Source: Virgifigura sp964551315 (GTDB lineage: Bacteria; Pseudomonadota; Alphaproteobacteria; Dongiales; Dongiaceae). From it: a DNA stretch of 64,000 nt. The stretch covers positions 35,318 through 99,317 of the forward strand of contig CAZKCM010000006.1 of assembly GCA_964551315.1 (NCBI GenBank), in the 5' to 3' direction. Made by a program: the position numbers and the translations under genes. Numbering within the stretch: position 1 is the stretch's first letter; each line of letters begins with the position of its first letter. Shown in pieces: positions 49,227-58,216 of this stretch. The notes under the pieces were generated by a model. That model did no database searches. It worked only from the letters and a program-made list of their open reading frames with translations, and was not told where the DNA came from.

Positions 49227-50620
49227 GATGCGCCTCCGGCGCCGAGCGCCTCCTGCAGCGCCCGGGCCTTCGCCAGGGTTTCGTCGTACTCCGCGACCGG
49301 GTCGGAATCGGCGACGATGCCGCCGCCGGTCTGGAAGGTCAGCGTGCCGTCCTTGATGGTGTAGGTGCGGATGGTGATGCTGGTGTCCATCGATCCGTCG
49401 AAGCCGATATAGCCGATGCTGCCGCAATAGGGGCCACGGCGCGTCGGCTCCAGCTCGGCGATGATTTCCATCGCACGGATCTTCGGCGCGCCGGTGATCG
49501 ATCCGCCGGGAAAGGTCGCGCGCAGAAGATCGACCGGTCCCATGCCCTCCCGCAATTCTCCTTCGACCACGGACACCAGATGGTGAACCGTGGCGAAGCT
49601 TTCGAGGGCGAAGAGCGCCGGCACCTTCACCGTGTGGTCGCGGCAGACGCGCGAGAGGTCGTTGCGCAGCAGGTCGACAATCATCAGGTTCTCGGCGCGG
49701 TCCTTCTCGCTCTCAGCGAGCTCGGCGGCGAGCGCCCGATCCTCGTCGGGCGTCGCGCCGCGCGGCCGCGTTCCCTTGATCGGCCGGGTCTCCACATGGC
49801 CGTCGCGAAGCCGCAGGAAGCGTTCCGGCGAGGCCGAGGCGATCACCGCGTCGCCGAAGTCGAGATAGGCGGCGAACGGCGCCGGGTTGCGGCGGCGCAG
49901 CGCGCAATAGAGGCCGAAGGGATCGGTGCCCGGCGGCAGCGCCGTCCGGAACCGCTGCGACAGGTTGGCCTGATAGATGTCGCCGGCATAGATGTACTCG
50001 ATCACCCGGCGCACCATGGCGAGGTAGCGCTCGCGCGGGAGCTCCGGCGTGGCCGGCGGCAGCACGGGCCGGGCCGGTTCCGGCGGCGCGGCCGCCTCCA
50101 GGACCGACCGGCACCAGGCGAGTCGGTCGGCGGCGCGGCTCGCCCGGCCCTCGGCCGTCGTCTCCGGATGGCCGCTGGAGAAGATCCAGGCCCGACGGGC
50201 CTCGTGGTCGAAGGCGAGGGTCACGTCGTAGAAGCCGAGCAGCAGGTCCGGGAAGCCCTGGTCGTCCCGCGCGTGCGGCGGCAGGCGCTCCAGGTGCCGT
50301 GCCAGATCATAGGCGAAGTAGCCCGCCGCGCCGGTCTGGAAGGGCGGCAGCTCCGGCCGCGGCTCCACGGCGTAGGCGGACAGCAAGTCCTGGAGGACGG
50401 CGAAGGGGTCGCCGCGCGTCTCGATCTCGCCGCGCAGAATCCGCCCGTCGCGGCTGCGGAGCACCAGGAACGGATCGGCCGCGACGAAGGAGTAGCGGCC
50501 GATCGGCCCGCCGGGCAGGGCGCTGTCGAGGAAGACCGCGCCGGGCCGGCCGGCGAACCGCGCGAAGGCGTCGAGCGGATCGCGATAGGGGATCTCGTGG
50601 GCAAGAACGGCGACGGACAT
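49223..50620 (-). CDS. pabB: Aminodeoxychorismate synthase component I
   Basis: Chorismate-binding enzyme (465 residues) forming 4-amino-4-deoxychorismate for folate. The PIKGTRPRG motif, with lysine, distinguishes PabB from anthranilate synthase TrpE, which has PIAGT. Other marks are IYAGDIYQANLSQRF, SASPERFLRL, ENLMIVDLLRNDLSRVC, TFPGGSITGAPKIRAMEII and GGGIVADSDPVAEYDET. ATG at 50618-50620 chosen. The three pab genes form one coupled operon. Confidence 0.93.
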   Translation of the reverse strand: MSVAVLAHEIPYRDPLDAFARFAGRPGAVFLDSALPGGPIGRYSFVAADPFLVLRSRDGRILRGEIETRGDPFAVLQDLLSAYAVEPRPELPPFQTGAAGYFAYDLARHLERLPPHARDDQGFPDLLLGFYDVTLAFDHEARRAWIFSSGHPETTAEGRASRAADRLAWCRSVLEAAAPPEPARPVLPPATPELPRERYLAMVRRVIEYIYAGDIYQANLSQRFRTALPPGTDPFGLYCALRRRNPAPFAAYLDFGDAVIASASPERFLRLRDGHVETRPIKGTRPRGATPDEDRALAAELAESEKDRAENLMIVDLLRNDLSRVCRDHTVKVPALFALESFATVHHLVSVVEGELREGMGPVDLLRATFPGGSITGAPKIRAMEIIAELEPTRRGPYCGSIGYIGFDGSMDTSITIRTYTIKDGTLTFQTGGGIVADSDPVAEYDETLAKARALQEALGAGGAS

Positions 50621-50859
50621 GGCTTCCCGGGCAGACGACTCCGAAGGGATACAGACCATCGACGGGCGGTCCGATCAATCCTTTCTTGAACCTTCGGGGG
50701 CGGCGTTCCCCCGGAGAATCCGAGGAGCGTCGTGGGGCAACACCGGCCGTCGCTGAAACGGTCCTTGTTCGAAAGGCGCGGGCAATCTCCGGAAAAGGGC
50801 GCCGTTGCGGGTTCAGGTCGATGCGCGCCTTCGCATCGACGGCCGTTCCGGCGAGGCTC

Positions 50860-51864
50860 TCAGGAGCCTGATTGGGCCCGCATCGCGCCGGGCGGATGTC
50901 CCATCACGCGCTTGAAGGCGCGGCTGAAGGCAGCCTGAGAGCCGTAGCCGAGCCGGTGGGCGGCGATTTCGATCGGCATGCGGTCCCGCCCGATCCACTG
51001 CGCCGCGAGCCGCATCCTGAGCTCGGTGAGGTAGCGGACCGGCGTCATGCCGGTGACCGCCAGGAAGCGGTCGGCGAAGACCGAGCGCGAGCTGCCCATT
51101 TCCGCGGCCAGTTCGGCCACGGTCCAGTTCCGTCCCGGATCGCGGTGCAAGGCGGCGATGACGCGGCCGAGGCGGGGATCGCGCAGGGCCGCGACCCAGC
51201 CGTTCGCATCCCCGCAGCCGCATTCGACCCAGGCCCGGACGATGAACGCCGATACGACATCGGCAAGCCGGGCGAGGATGCCGGCAAAGCCGGCGCGTTG
51301 GCCCCGCGCCTCGCGCTCCATCGCCTCCAGCATCGGCAGGATCTCGGGATAGCGCTCGAGGAGCGTGCTCACGAACATCACCTCGGGCATGAGCGCCACG
51401 AGCGGGTGCATGCCGCCCAGGTCGAATTCCATGCAGCCGCTAAAGATGAGGACGTCCGTCGACCGGCAGGCCTCGGCCGAACAGGCCCTGATGGCGCTCA
51501 CGCTCTGGCAGAGCGGGGCGGCCTCGAAGGCGGTGACGTCGCGGCCGGCGGTGAGATCCGGCGCGGAGACGAGGTCGTGCACGCCGCCGCGCGGCAGAAG
51601 CACGGCATCGCCGGTGTTCATGGCGTGGATGGCCTCGCCGACGCCGCGCAGGAACACCGGACCGCGGGCGACGAAATGGAACTGCGCCCGCCCGTCCACG
51701 GTGCCGAAGCGTAGCCCGAAGGGTGGCGTGATCTCGATGCGGCGGTACTCGATCCCGACCAGGCGCATCCCCATGAGCAGCTCGCTCACGAGATCGGCCG
51801 GAATGCGCGTCCCCTGCGGAGCAGGGCGATTTTCAGACTTTCGATCAAGCATTTCGGATTTCAT
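50860..51864 (-). CDS. AraC-family transcriptional regulator with cupin sensor domain
   Basis: 334-residue regulator: an N-terminal cupin_6-type ligand domain (about 20-200, with PPFGLRFGTVDGRAQFHFVA and GDAVLLPRGGVHDL) and a C-terminal double helix-turn-helix (about 235-330; WTVAELAAEMGSSRSVFADR, IEIAAHRLGYGSQAAFSRAF). Proteins of this type often sit next to, and control, a divergent efflux pump or oxidoreductase, as here. ATG at 51862-51864 chosen; an in-frame ATG at 51915 would overlap the promoter region. Confidence 0.9.
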   Translation of the reverse strand: MKSEMLDRKSENRPAPQGTRIPADLVSELLMGMRLVGIEYRRIEITPPFGLRFGTVDGRAQFHFVARGPVFLRGVGEAIHAMNTGDAVLLPRGGVHDLVSAPDLTAGRDVTAFEAAPLCQSVSAIRACSAEACRSTDVLIFSGCMEFDLGGMHPLVALMPEVMFVSTLLERYPEILPMLEAMEREARGQRAGFAGILARLADVVSAFIVRAWVECGCGDANGWVAALRDPRLGRVIAALHRDPGRNWTVAELAAEMGSSRSVFADRFLAVTGMTPVRYLTELRMRLAAQWIGRDRMPIEIAAHRLGYGSQAAFSRAFKRVMGHPPGAMRAQSGS

Positions 51865-51939
51865 GACATAGACCGTCCGAAAAGTCCATCCTAGCTTTGC
51901 CGCGCTGCAAAACACTTCGCTTTGCGAAAGGGCTTACAA
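51865..51939. promoter_or_regulatory. Divergent promoter region of the AraC gene and the MFS exporter
   Basis: A 75-nt gap containing two short inverted repeats: TTTGC-N6-GCAAA (51896-51911) and TTCGC-N3-GCGAA (51916-51928). Either could be the binding site of the divergent AraC-type protein. No clear promoter hexamers are visible. Confidence 0.35.
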
Positions 51940-53142
51940 ATGAGCGAATCCTTGCAACGGACGGACGGTGCGTGGGCGCGGGAGGAGCCCGCCTGGGGTG
52001 CCGTCGTTTCGATGGCGCTGGGCGTGTTCGGCCTGGTGACGGCGGAGTTTCTGCCGGCCAGCCTGCTCACGCCGATGGCGGGGGATCTCGGCATCACCGA
52101 AGGGATGGCGGGCCAGGCCGTAACCGCGACCGCCGTGGTGGCGTTCTTGACCAGCCTCCTGATCTCCGCCGCAACGCGACACATCGACCGGCGGCGCGTG
52201 CTCCTGGGCTTCTCGGTGCTCCTGGTCGGATCAAACCTCGTGGTCGCCTTGGCGCCCGGCCTGCCGCTCCTGCTTCTCGGGCGGGTGCTTCTTGGCATTG
52301 CGCTCGGCGGGTTCTGGGCGATGTCCGCGGCGATTGCCATGCGGCTCGTGCCCGAGGCGCTGGTGCCCCGGGCCTTGTCGATGATCTTCAGCGGCGTTTC
52401 CGCCGCGACGATCCTTGCCGCTCCCGTCGGCAGCTATCTTGGCGACATCGTCGGCTGGCGCAGCGTCTTCCTCCTCGCCGCGGGCTTGGGCTCCGTTGCG
52501 CTGGTCGCGCAGGTCGCCACGCTCCCCAGAATGGCGCCGAACGGCCTGACCCGTCTTCGGACGCTCGCCGACCTGCTCAAGCGGCCCGGTGTGGGGCTTG
52601 GCATGCTCGCCGTGATGCTGGTCTTCACCGGGCACTTCGCCTTCTTCACCTATATCCGCCCCTTCCTCGAGACCGTCACCGGTGTCGGGATCGGCGCGGT
52701 GTCCGCCATTCTCTTGGGTTTCGGGCTCGCCAATTTCCTCGGCACGCTCCTTGCCGGGCCGATGATCGAGCGCAGCCTGCGGCTGACGCTGCTGTCCATG
52801 CCGCTTCTGATGGGCCTCCTCGGACTCGCCCTCGTCGGCCTGGGCAACGCACCGATGGCGGATGCGGCGATGGTGGCGCTGTGGGGGCTCGCCTTCGGTG
52901 CCGTGCCGGTGGCCTGGTCCACCTGGCTCACCCGCACCGTTCCCGACCAGGCGGAAAGCGGGGGCGGCCTCATCGTTGCGGCGATCCAGCTCGCGATCTC
53001 GACCGGCGCGGCCGCCGGCGGCGCGGTGTTCGACCTGAGCGGCGCGACCGGGGTTTTCGTCTCCGCCGGTCTCATCCTCTTGCTGGCGGCTGTCATCATT
53101 GTCCTCGGCATCCGGCCCCGGGCGGTGGCGGCCGCGGCCTGA
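51940..53142 (+). CDS. MFS exporter, NepI-like (purine ribonucleoside efflux type)
   Basis: 400-residue, 12-helix major facilitator transporter closely resembling E. coli NepI along its length: VTAEFLPASLLTPMAGDLGI, GRVLLGIALGGFWAMSAAIA, FTGHFAFFTYIRPFLETV and PVAWSTWLTRTVPDQAE all have direct counterparts. NepI exports inosine and guanosine, but relatives handle other solutes. The ATG at 51940 is favoured over an ATG six codons upstream because it matches the family start. Divergent from the AraC gene. Confidence 0.87.
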   Translation: MSESLQRTDGAWAREEPAWGAVVSMALGVFGLVTAEFLPASLLTPMAGDLGITEGMAGQAVTATAVVAFLTSLLISAATRHIDRRRVLLGFSVLLVGSNLVVALAPGLPLLLLGRVLLGIALGGFWAMSAAIAMRLVPEALVPRALSMIFSGVSAATILAAPVGSYLGDIVGWRSVFLLAAGLGSVALVAQVATLPRMAPNGLTRLRTLADLLKRPGVGLGMLAVMLVFTGHFAFFTYIRPFLETVTGVGIGAVSAILLGFGLANFLGTLLAGPMIERSLRLTLLSMPLLMGLLGLALVGLGNAPMADAAMVALWGLAFGAVPVAWSTWLTRTVPDQAESGGGLIVAAIQLAISTGAAAGGAVFDLSGATGVFVSAGLILLLAAVIIVLGIRPRAVAAAA

Positions 53143-53261
53143 ACCGGCCTTGGCGACGCCGCCGCCAATCCGCCGGCGAACGCAGGGACATGACCCTCGA
53201 CGTCGGCCGCGGCGGTCTCGCAGCCAGCCTCCGATTTCCACCTTTTCCTGAGGAGAAAGAC

Positions 53262-54290
53262 ATGTCGCCACGCCAGACCACCAACCGCCGTATCGTGCTC
53301 AACGCCCGGCCGCAGGGCGCACCGACGCCGCGGGATTTCCGTCTCGAGGAAGTCCCGGTGCCGGCGCCCGGCGAAGGCCAGGTGCTGCTGCGCACGCTCT
53401 ATCTCTCGCTCGATCCGTACATGCGCGGTCGCATGAACGAAGCGCCGTCCTATGCGCCCCCGCTCGAACTGGGCGAGCCGATGGTCGGCGGTACGGTCAA
53501 CCGCGTGGTCGCTTCACGCAACCCGAAGTTCCGCGAAGGCGATCTGGTGCTGGGCCATGCCGGTTGGCAGGACTATGCATTGTCCGACGGCAGCGATCTT
53601 GCGCCGCTGGGCGACATGGCGCGTCCGTCCTACGCGCTGAGCGTGCTCGGCATGCCGGGATTCACCGCTTGGCACGGCCTGTTGAAGATCGGCGAGCCCA
53701 AGCCGGGCGAAACCGTGGTCGTGGCTGCGGCCAGCGGCGCGGTGGGTGCGGTGGTCGGGCAGATCGCCAAGCTCAAGGGCGCCCGCGCGGTCGGCATCGC
53801 CGGCGGTGAGGCCAAGTGTCGCCACGTGGTCGAGGAACTCGGCTTCGATGCCTGCATCGACCGTCGCGATCCGCGATTCGCCGCCAGGCTGGCGGCGGCA
53901 TGCCCGGACGGCATCGACGTCTATTTCGAGAATGTCGGCGGCCCGGTCCTCGATGCCGTGCTGCCGTTGCTCAACATCGGAGCGCGGGTGCCGGTGTGCG
54001 GGTTGATCGCCCATTACAACGACAGCGACCTTCCACCCGGGCCGAACCGTCTGCCGCTGCTCATGTCGACGCTGCTGATCAGGCGCGTCCGCGCCCAAGG
54101 CTTCATCATTCTGGACCACTATGCCGACGAGTTCGCGGTGTTCTCCCGTGACATGAGCGAATGGGTGGCCGCAGGCAAGGTGAAGCTGCGCGAAGACGTT
54201 GTCGATGGCCTGGAGAACGCGCCCACGGCCTTCATCGGACTGCTCGAAGGCAGGAACTTCGGCAAGGTCGTCGTCCGCGTCGCGGACTGA
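53262..54290 (+). CDS. NADP-dependent medium-chain reductase (CurA / leukotriene B4 dehydrogenase-like)
   Basis: 342-residue zinc-independent MDR enzyme reducing C=C bonds of enones. Signature: LNARPQGAPTPRDFRLEEVP, LYLSLDPYMRGRMNE, GMPGFTAWHGLLKIGEPKPG, VVVAAASGAVGAVVGQIAKL (nucleotide fold) and YFENVGGPVLDAVLPLLN. Cysteine ligands for structural zinc are absent, as expected. TGAGGAGAAAG sits correctly before ATG 53262. The gene follows the NepI-like exporter by 119 nt and may belong to the same AraC-controlled detoxification group. Confidence 0.9.
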   Translation: MSPRQTTNRRIVLNARPQGAPTPRDFRLEEVPVPAPGEGQVLLRTLYLSLDPYMRGRMNEAPSYAPPLELGEPMVGGTVNRVVASRNPKFREGDLVLGHAGWQDYALSDGSDLAPLGDMARPSYALSVLGMPGFTAWHGLLKIGEPKPGETVVVAAASGAVGAVVGQIAKLKGARAVGIAGGEAKCRHVVEELGFDACIDRRDPRFAARLAAACPDGIDVYFENVGGPVLDAVLPLLNIGARVPVCGLIAHYNDSDLPPGPNRLPLLMSTLLIRRVRAQGFIILDHYADEFAVFSRDMSEWVAAGKVKLREDVVDGLENAPTAFIGLLEGRNFGKVVVRVAD

Positions 54291-54398
54291 GAGTGCCGAA
54301 CGGACCCTCTCCAAGTCTGCGCCGCGGGCGGGCGGGCGCGACCCGGGAGGAAGCCCGCGGCCTGTCGCTTACGGACAAGAAGCGCGGTGAATCCGGGG

Positions 54399-54426
54399 CT
54401 GACATGGCGGCGCATTCTGCTATAGA
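54399..54426 (+). promoter_or_regulatory. Candidate housekeeping promoter of hupE
   Basis: CTGACA (54399-54404) and TATAGA (54421-54426) separated by 16 nt, with a preceding TGC, close to the alphaproteobacterial sigma-70 pattern. The hupE start is 35 nt downstream of the -10. Confidence 0.55.
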
Positions 54427-54460
54427 GCCGGGGGACAGGTTCTTTGGGGAGCAGCAACAC

Positions 54461-55054
54461 ATGGTTCGACGCATCTTGACGGCCGGCGCGGCCGGCGCGG
54501 TGGTTCTGGCGGCGACGACGCCCGCCTTCGCGCATACCTATGGCGGTGCGCTGGGCGGCGGCTTCGCCCAGGGTTTCCTTCACCCGCTCGGCGGGCTGGA
54601 TCACCTTCTCGCCATGGTCGCCGTCGGGATCTGGGCGGCGCAGCTGGGCGGCCGGGCGCTCGGGTTCGTGCCGGCGGCCTTCGTCGCCGCGATGGTGGGC
54701 GGCGGCATCGCCGGGATGGCGGGCTTCCCGCTGCCGATGGTCGAATTCGGCATCGCCGCCTCGGTGGTGTTGATGGGCGGGCTCATCGCGCTCGGCTCGC
54801 GGCTGTCGCTGCCGCTTGGCATGGCGCTGGTGGCGCTGTTCGCCGTCTTCCACGGCCACGCCCACGGGCTGGAGGCCCCGGCGGCGGCGAATCCGCTGCT
54901 CTACGGATTCGGCTTCGCGCTCGCCACGGCGCTGCTGCACGGGCTCGGCATCGGCCTCGCTCTGGCGGCGGGCCGTCTCGCCGCGGCACCCGCCCTGCGA
55001 CTCGCCGGCGGTGCGATCGCCGCAAGCGGGCTGGCGCTGGCCGCCGGCGTCTGA
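54461..55054 (+). CDS. hupE: HupE/UreJ-family nickel/cobalt permease
   Basis: 197-residue membrane protein with a signal peptide-like N-terminus (LTAGAAGAVVLAATTPAFA) followed by the family hallmark HTYGGALGGGFAQGFLHPLG-GLDHLLAMVAVG, in which His and Asp bind metal. About six further hydrophobic segments and a second histidine motif FHGHAHGLE follow. HupE proteins import Ni2+ or Co2+. With no hydrogenase or urease in the window and a B12 island nearby, cobalt is plausible. GGGGAG precedes ATG 54461. Confidence 0.9.
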   Translation: MVRRILTAGAAGAVVLAATTPAFAHTYGGALGGGFAQGFLHPLGGLDHLLAMVAVGIWAAQLGGRALGFVPAAFVAAMVGGGIAGMAGFPLPMVEFGIAASVVLMGGLIALGSRLSLPLGMALVALFAVFHGHAHGLEAPAAANPLLYGFGFALATALLHGLGIGLALAAGRLAAAPALRLAGGAIAASGLALAAGV

Positions 55055-55074
55055 TCGGACGTTTCGGTTTCTTA

Positions 55075-55109
55075 GGCCCCCTTCCGAAAAGGGAAGGGGG
55101 CCTTCTTTT
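55075..55109 (+). terminator. Rho-independent terminator of hupE
   Basis: Stem GGCCCCCTTCC paired with GGAAGGGGGCC around a short loop (GAAAAG region), followed by TTCTTTT. It starts 20 nt after the hupE stop. This is the clearest intrinsic terminator in the window. Confidence 0.85.
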
Positions 55110-55154
55110 GCGGCGCTCAATCCCTTCTGCGACGGGGAGAAAGGACGCCCCTGC

Positions 55155-56492
55155 TTACAGCCACTCGTCCCGAAAGCCGTAATAGGCATAGGCCGCGCGC
55201 TGGTAGAGGCGGCGGAAGCGCGGGAAGGGGAAGAGGGGCAGCGGCTGGCTCAGCAGCGGGCCGGCGTCTGTCGCCTTGCCGGCGAGGCGGTCGGCGAGCA
55301 GCTTGCCGCAGAGCGTCGACAGGGCGACCCCCGTACCCGCATAGGCCAGCGCGTAATGCACCGTCGGGTCGTCGGTGGTTCCGAGATGCGGGTTCTTGTC
55401 ATAGGCGACGCAGACCCAGCCGCGCCAGAAGAACTCGGTCTCGACGCTGGCGAGGGGCGGGAACATCTCGATGAACCGGCGCCGCATCCAGACCCTCTGC
55501 GTCCGGTTCGCCACCGGCGTATCGTTGATGCCGCCGCGCGCGCCGAACAGCACGCGGTTGTCGGGCAGCAGCCGGTAATAGAACAGCAGGTGGCGCGTGT
55601 CCCAGATCTTGAGGTAGGTCTTCCAGTTGACGGAGTCCCGCTCCGCCTCCGTCAGCGGCCGCGTCACGACGACGTTCGACAGCACCGGCAGCAGGCGGCC
55701 TGCCGTCGCCGGGCTCAGCGAATCGTTGGTGTAGCCGTTGGTCGCGATCACCACCTGGCGTGCGCGCACCGTGCCGCGCGGGGTGACCAGCAGATGGCGC
55801 TCGCCGTCGCGGCGCCATTCGGTGACCGGCGAGGCGCCGTGCAGCCGCGCGCCCCGGCGGTGCGCCGCCTGCGCGAGGCCGCGGGCATAGCGCAGGGGGT
55901 GCAGGGCGAATCCCTCGCCGTGCAGCAAGGCGCCGTGCGCCTCGCGGCTGACCAGGTGGTCGCGCTCCAGCTCGGCGCGGTCGAGGAGGCGGGCCTCAAT
56001 CCCGAACAGGTCGCGGATCCGCCGGCCGCGCGCTTCCAACTCACGCAGGCGGTTCGGCTTGTGGGCGAGTTCGAGGCCGCCCTCCGGCGTCAACTCCGCC
56101 TCGATCGCTTCCTCGGTAACGATCGCCCGGACGGTGCGGACCGCCGTGCGCCCCATCTCGAACACCGCCTTCGCCCGTTCGAGACCCCAGCGCCGCACCC
56201 AGGTCTCGAAGTCCTCCTTGCCGACGCCGACCGAGCAGAAGCCGCCGTTGCGCCCGCTGCAGCCCCAGCCGAAGCGGTTGGCCTCCAGCACATGGGCGGC
56301 GACGCCGTGATCGCGGGCGAGATGATAGGCGGTGGACAGCCCGGTGTAGCCGCCGCCGATGATCGCGATCTCGACCTCCAGGTCCTCGGTAACCGGCCCG
56401 GCGCCGGACACCTCCTCACCGGCGGTCACGGCCCAATAGGAGCCGACATGCGGCGCTCCGGGCCGACCGAGATCGATCGGGCTAAGGGACAT
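55155..56492 (-). CDS. FAD-dependent amino/imino-acid oxidoreductase (DadA/OrdL/PuuB-like)
   Basis: 445-residue flavoprotein. FAD-binding motif EIAIIGGGYTGLSTAYHLAR near residue 40, then WGCSGRNGGFCSVGVG, ARQVVIATNGYTND and a C-terminal YAGTGVALSTLCGKLLAD. The GRNGG and late GTG motifs place it with gamma-glutamylputrescine oxidase-like DAO-superfamily proteins. Substrate (an amine or D-amino acid) unknown. It ends convergent to hupE. The final segment PFPRFRRLYQRAAYAYYGFR is typical of the PuuB-like subgroup. Confidence 0.85.
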   Translation of the reverse strand: MSLSPIDLGRPGAPHVGSYWAVTAGEEVSGAGPVTEDLEVEIAIIGGGYTGLSTAYHLARDHGVAAHVLEANRFGWGCSGRNGGFCSVGVGKEDFETWVRRWGLERAKAVFEMGRTAVRTVRAIVTEEAIEAELTPEGGLELAHKPNRLRELEARGRRIRDLFGIEARLLDRAELERDHLVSREAHGALLHGEGFALHPLRYARGLAQAAHRRGARLHGASPVTEWRRDGERHLLVTPRGTVRARQVVIATNGYTNDSLSPATAGRLLPVLSNVVVTRPLTEAERDSVNWKTYLKIWDTRHLLFYYRLLPDNRVLFGARGGINDTPVANRTQRVWMRRRFIEMFPPLASVETEFFWRGWVCVAYDKNPHLGTTDDPTVHYALAYAGTGVALSTLCGKLLADRLAGKATDAGPLLSQPLPLFPFPRFRRLYQRAAYAYYGFRDEWL

Positions 56493-56610
56493 AGGCTATC
56501 ACTCCAGACTGGCGAATGCTGCCACGAAGATATGCCCGAACGGGCAGGGGCGCGCCAGATCCAATGCGAAATGGTTCCGGAGCGGTGTCGAGCCTTCCGC
56601 TGGTCTTCGG

Positions 56611-57396
56611 TCAGCGGCCCGTGAAGCGGGCCGGACGCTTCTCCAGGAAGGCTGCCAGGCCCTCGCGGAAATCCGCCGTGCCCGCGGCTTTGGCCTGAAG
56701 GTCGGCTTCGAGGTTGAGCTGCTGGTCGAGGCTGCGGTTCGCCGCTCCGCCGATCGCCCGCTTGGTGAGGGCAAGCGCGCGGGTCGCCTGCGCCGCCAGG
56801 CGGCGGGCGAGCGCATCCGTTTCCGATGCCAGCGAGTCGTCGGGGACGCAGCGCCAGATCAGCCCCCAGGCCTCGGCCGTGGCCGCGGGCAGCGGATCCC
56901 CGAGAAGGGCCAGGCCCAGCGCCCGCGCCGGGCCGACGAGCCGCGGCAGGAAGAAGCTGCCGCCCGCGTCCGGGACGAGGCCGATGCGGCAGAAGGCCTG
57001 GACGAAGCTCGCCGACTGCGCGGCAAGCACCAGGTCGCAGGCCAGCGCAAGGCTGCAGCCGGCACCCGCGGCAACGCCGTTCACCGCGGCGATCACCGGC
57101 AGCTCGAGGCTGCGGAGGTCGCCGATCATCGGATTGTAGAACTTGTGCAGCAGCTCCGCCACCGACTCCGGACTGTCGAGCGCGCCCGGTTCCTGCAGGT
57201 CCTGGCCGGCGCAGAAGGCACGGCCGCTCCCCGTGATCACCAGAACCCGGATCGAGGAGTCGCTCTTGATCCTTTCGAACGCCTCGCGGATTTCCACCAG
57301 CATCACGCGGTTGAAGCTGTTCAACCGCTCCGGCCGGTTGAGGGTCAGGCGGGCGATGCCGTCGGCGGAGTCGAGAAGGATCGTTTGAAAGGCCAT
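56611..57396 (-). CDS. paaG: Enoyl-CoA hydratase/isomerase, probable PaaG
   Basis: Crotonase-fold enzyme, 261 residues. The oxyanion-hole segments are GRAFCAGQDLQEPGALD and NGVAAGAGCSLALACDLVLA. The combination with FVQAFCRIGLVPDAGGSFFL (catalytic Asp in place of a hydratase Glu pair) matches PaaG, the isomerase that turns epoxyphenylacetyl-CoA into the oxepin in phenylacetate catabolism. No other paa genes are visible, so a more general enoyl-CoA isomerase role remains possible. It lies 118 nt upstream of the oxidoreductase. Confidence 0.82.
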   Translation of the reverse strand: MAFQTILLDSADGIARLTLNRPERLNSFNRVMLVEIREAFERIKSDSSIRVLVITGSGRAFCAGQDLQEPGALDSPESVAELLHKFYNPMIGDLRSLELPVIAAVNGVAAGAGCSLALACDLVLAAQSASFVQAFCRIGLVPDAGGSFFLPRLVGPARALGLALLGDPLPAATAEAWGLIWRCVPDDSLASETDALARRLAAQATRALALTKRAIGGAANRSLDQQLNLEADLQAKAAGTADFREGLAAFLEKRPARFTGR

Positions 57397-57524
57397 GGCC
57401 GGGCTCCGGTCGGGTTGCGTTGTGCAAGGTCAGCGGTCATGACATATAGAACCGCGGCGCGGCGCGAAACCATCGCGTCGCGCCGCGCTTGTTCGGGAAT
57501 AGGTGTTCGGGGAGCAGGGCGGCG

Positions 57525-57899
57525 ATGGCGGTCTGGCTGGTTGCGGCGGCGGTGAACGGGCTTATCGGGGTGGCAATGGGCGCGATCGCCGCGCATGGCA
57601 TGCCGGGAGATCCCGACGCCCAGCGTCAGGCCTGGATGAACACCGCGGTTGCCTACCAGATGTGGCATGCGTTGGCGCTGCTTGCCGTGGGGCTCCTGGC
57701 GGCGGATGCGGAGGCGCCGCGGCGCGCCGCGCTGATCCTCGCGGGGACGGGATTCCTCGTCGGGATCGTGCTGTTCTCCGGGAGCCTGTACCTGCTGGCC
57801 CTCACCGATTTCCGCGGCCTCGTCTGGATCACGCCGATCGGCGGGAGCGCCTTCCTGCTCGGCTGGGTTGCCCTCGGCTGGCACGGGCTCGGCCGCTAG
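57525..57899 (+). CDS. DUF423 membrane protein (YgdD/TMEM256 family)
   Basis: 124-residue protein with four membrane helices: about 2-20, 42-60, 66-90 and 100-120. Family markers are GVAMGAIAAHGM, AVAYQMWHALALLAVG, FSGSLYLLAL and TPIGGSAFLLGWVALGW. Members are widespread; the biochemical role is unknown. ATG 57525 follows a GGGGAG-containing leader. Confidence 0.9.
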   Translation: MAVWLVAAAVNGLIGVAMGAIAAHGMPGDPDAQRQAWMNTAVAYQMWHALALLAVGLLAADAEAPRRAALILAGTGFLVGIVLFSGSLYLLALTDFRGLVWITPIGGSAFLLGWVALGWHGLGR

Positions 57900-58216
57900 C
57901 GGCGGCGGACCGGGCGGTGTCCGTGTGCGTGTGCAGGTGATCGAACGCGTGGAAGCGTTGCGATCCTGACGCCCGACCCTGAGAAAAGAATGAGAAAAGA
58001 AACCGCCAATCCCGACGCCTTTTCCTCGCCGATAACCGCCGGCCCCTTGGGATAATCGACCTTCGAGACCTCGTTCGTCCCATTCGCGGGGGGCGGCGGT
58101 GCGGAATATTTGTTGCCGCGACGGGAACCAATGGCACCCGGGCCCGTTCTTGTCGGTCCGCCAAGCCGGCCGGCGGCGATTCGAACGCCGGCTATCGGAC
58201 GCCGGGAGGGTGTCGC
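57900..58216. other. Intergenic region upstream of the stress cluster
   Basis: 317 nt without a supported gene. It contains a tandem duplication of GAGAAAAGAA (57981-58001) and a candidate EcfG promoter at 58124-58148, annotated separately. Confidence 0.5.
58124..58148 (+). promoter_or_regulatory. Candidate EcfG (general stress response) promoter
   Basis: GGAAC (58124-58128), 16 nt, then CGTT (58145-58148): an exact match to the alphaproteobacterial EcfG consensus GGAAC-N16/17-CGTT. It lies 69 nt before the first of three stress-type genes. Confidence 0.6.

Noticed and set aside
54300..54460. Possible second cobalamin riboswitch upstream of hupE (GCGCGGTGAATCCGGGGCTG)
   Set aside because: A short resemblance to riboswitch text, but the CCCCGCAACTGT core and the later conserved blocks are missing; a plain sigma-70 promoter explains part of the region.
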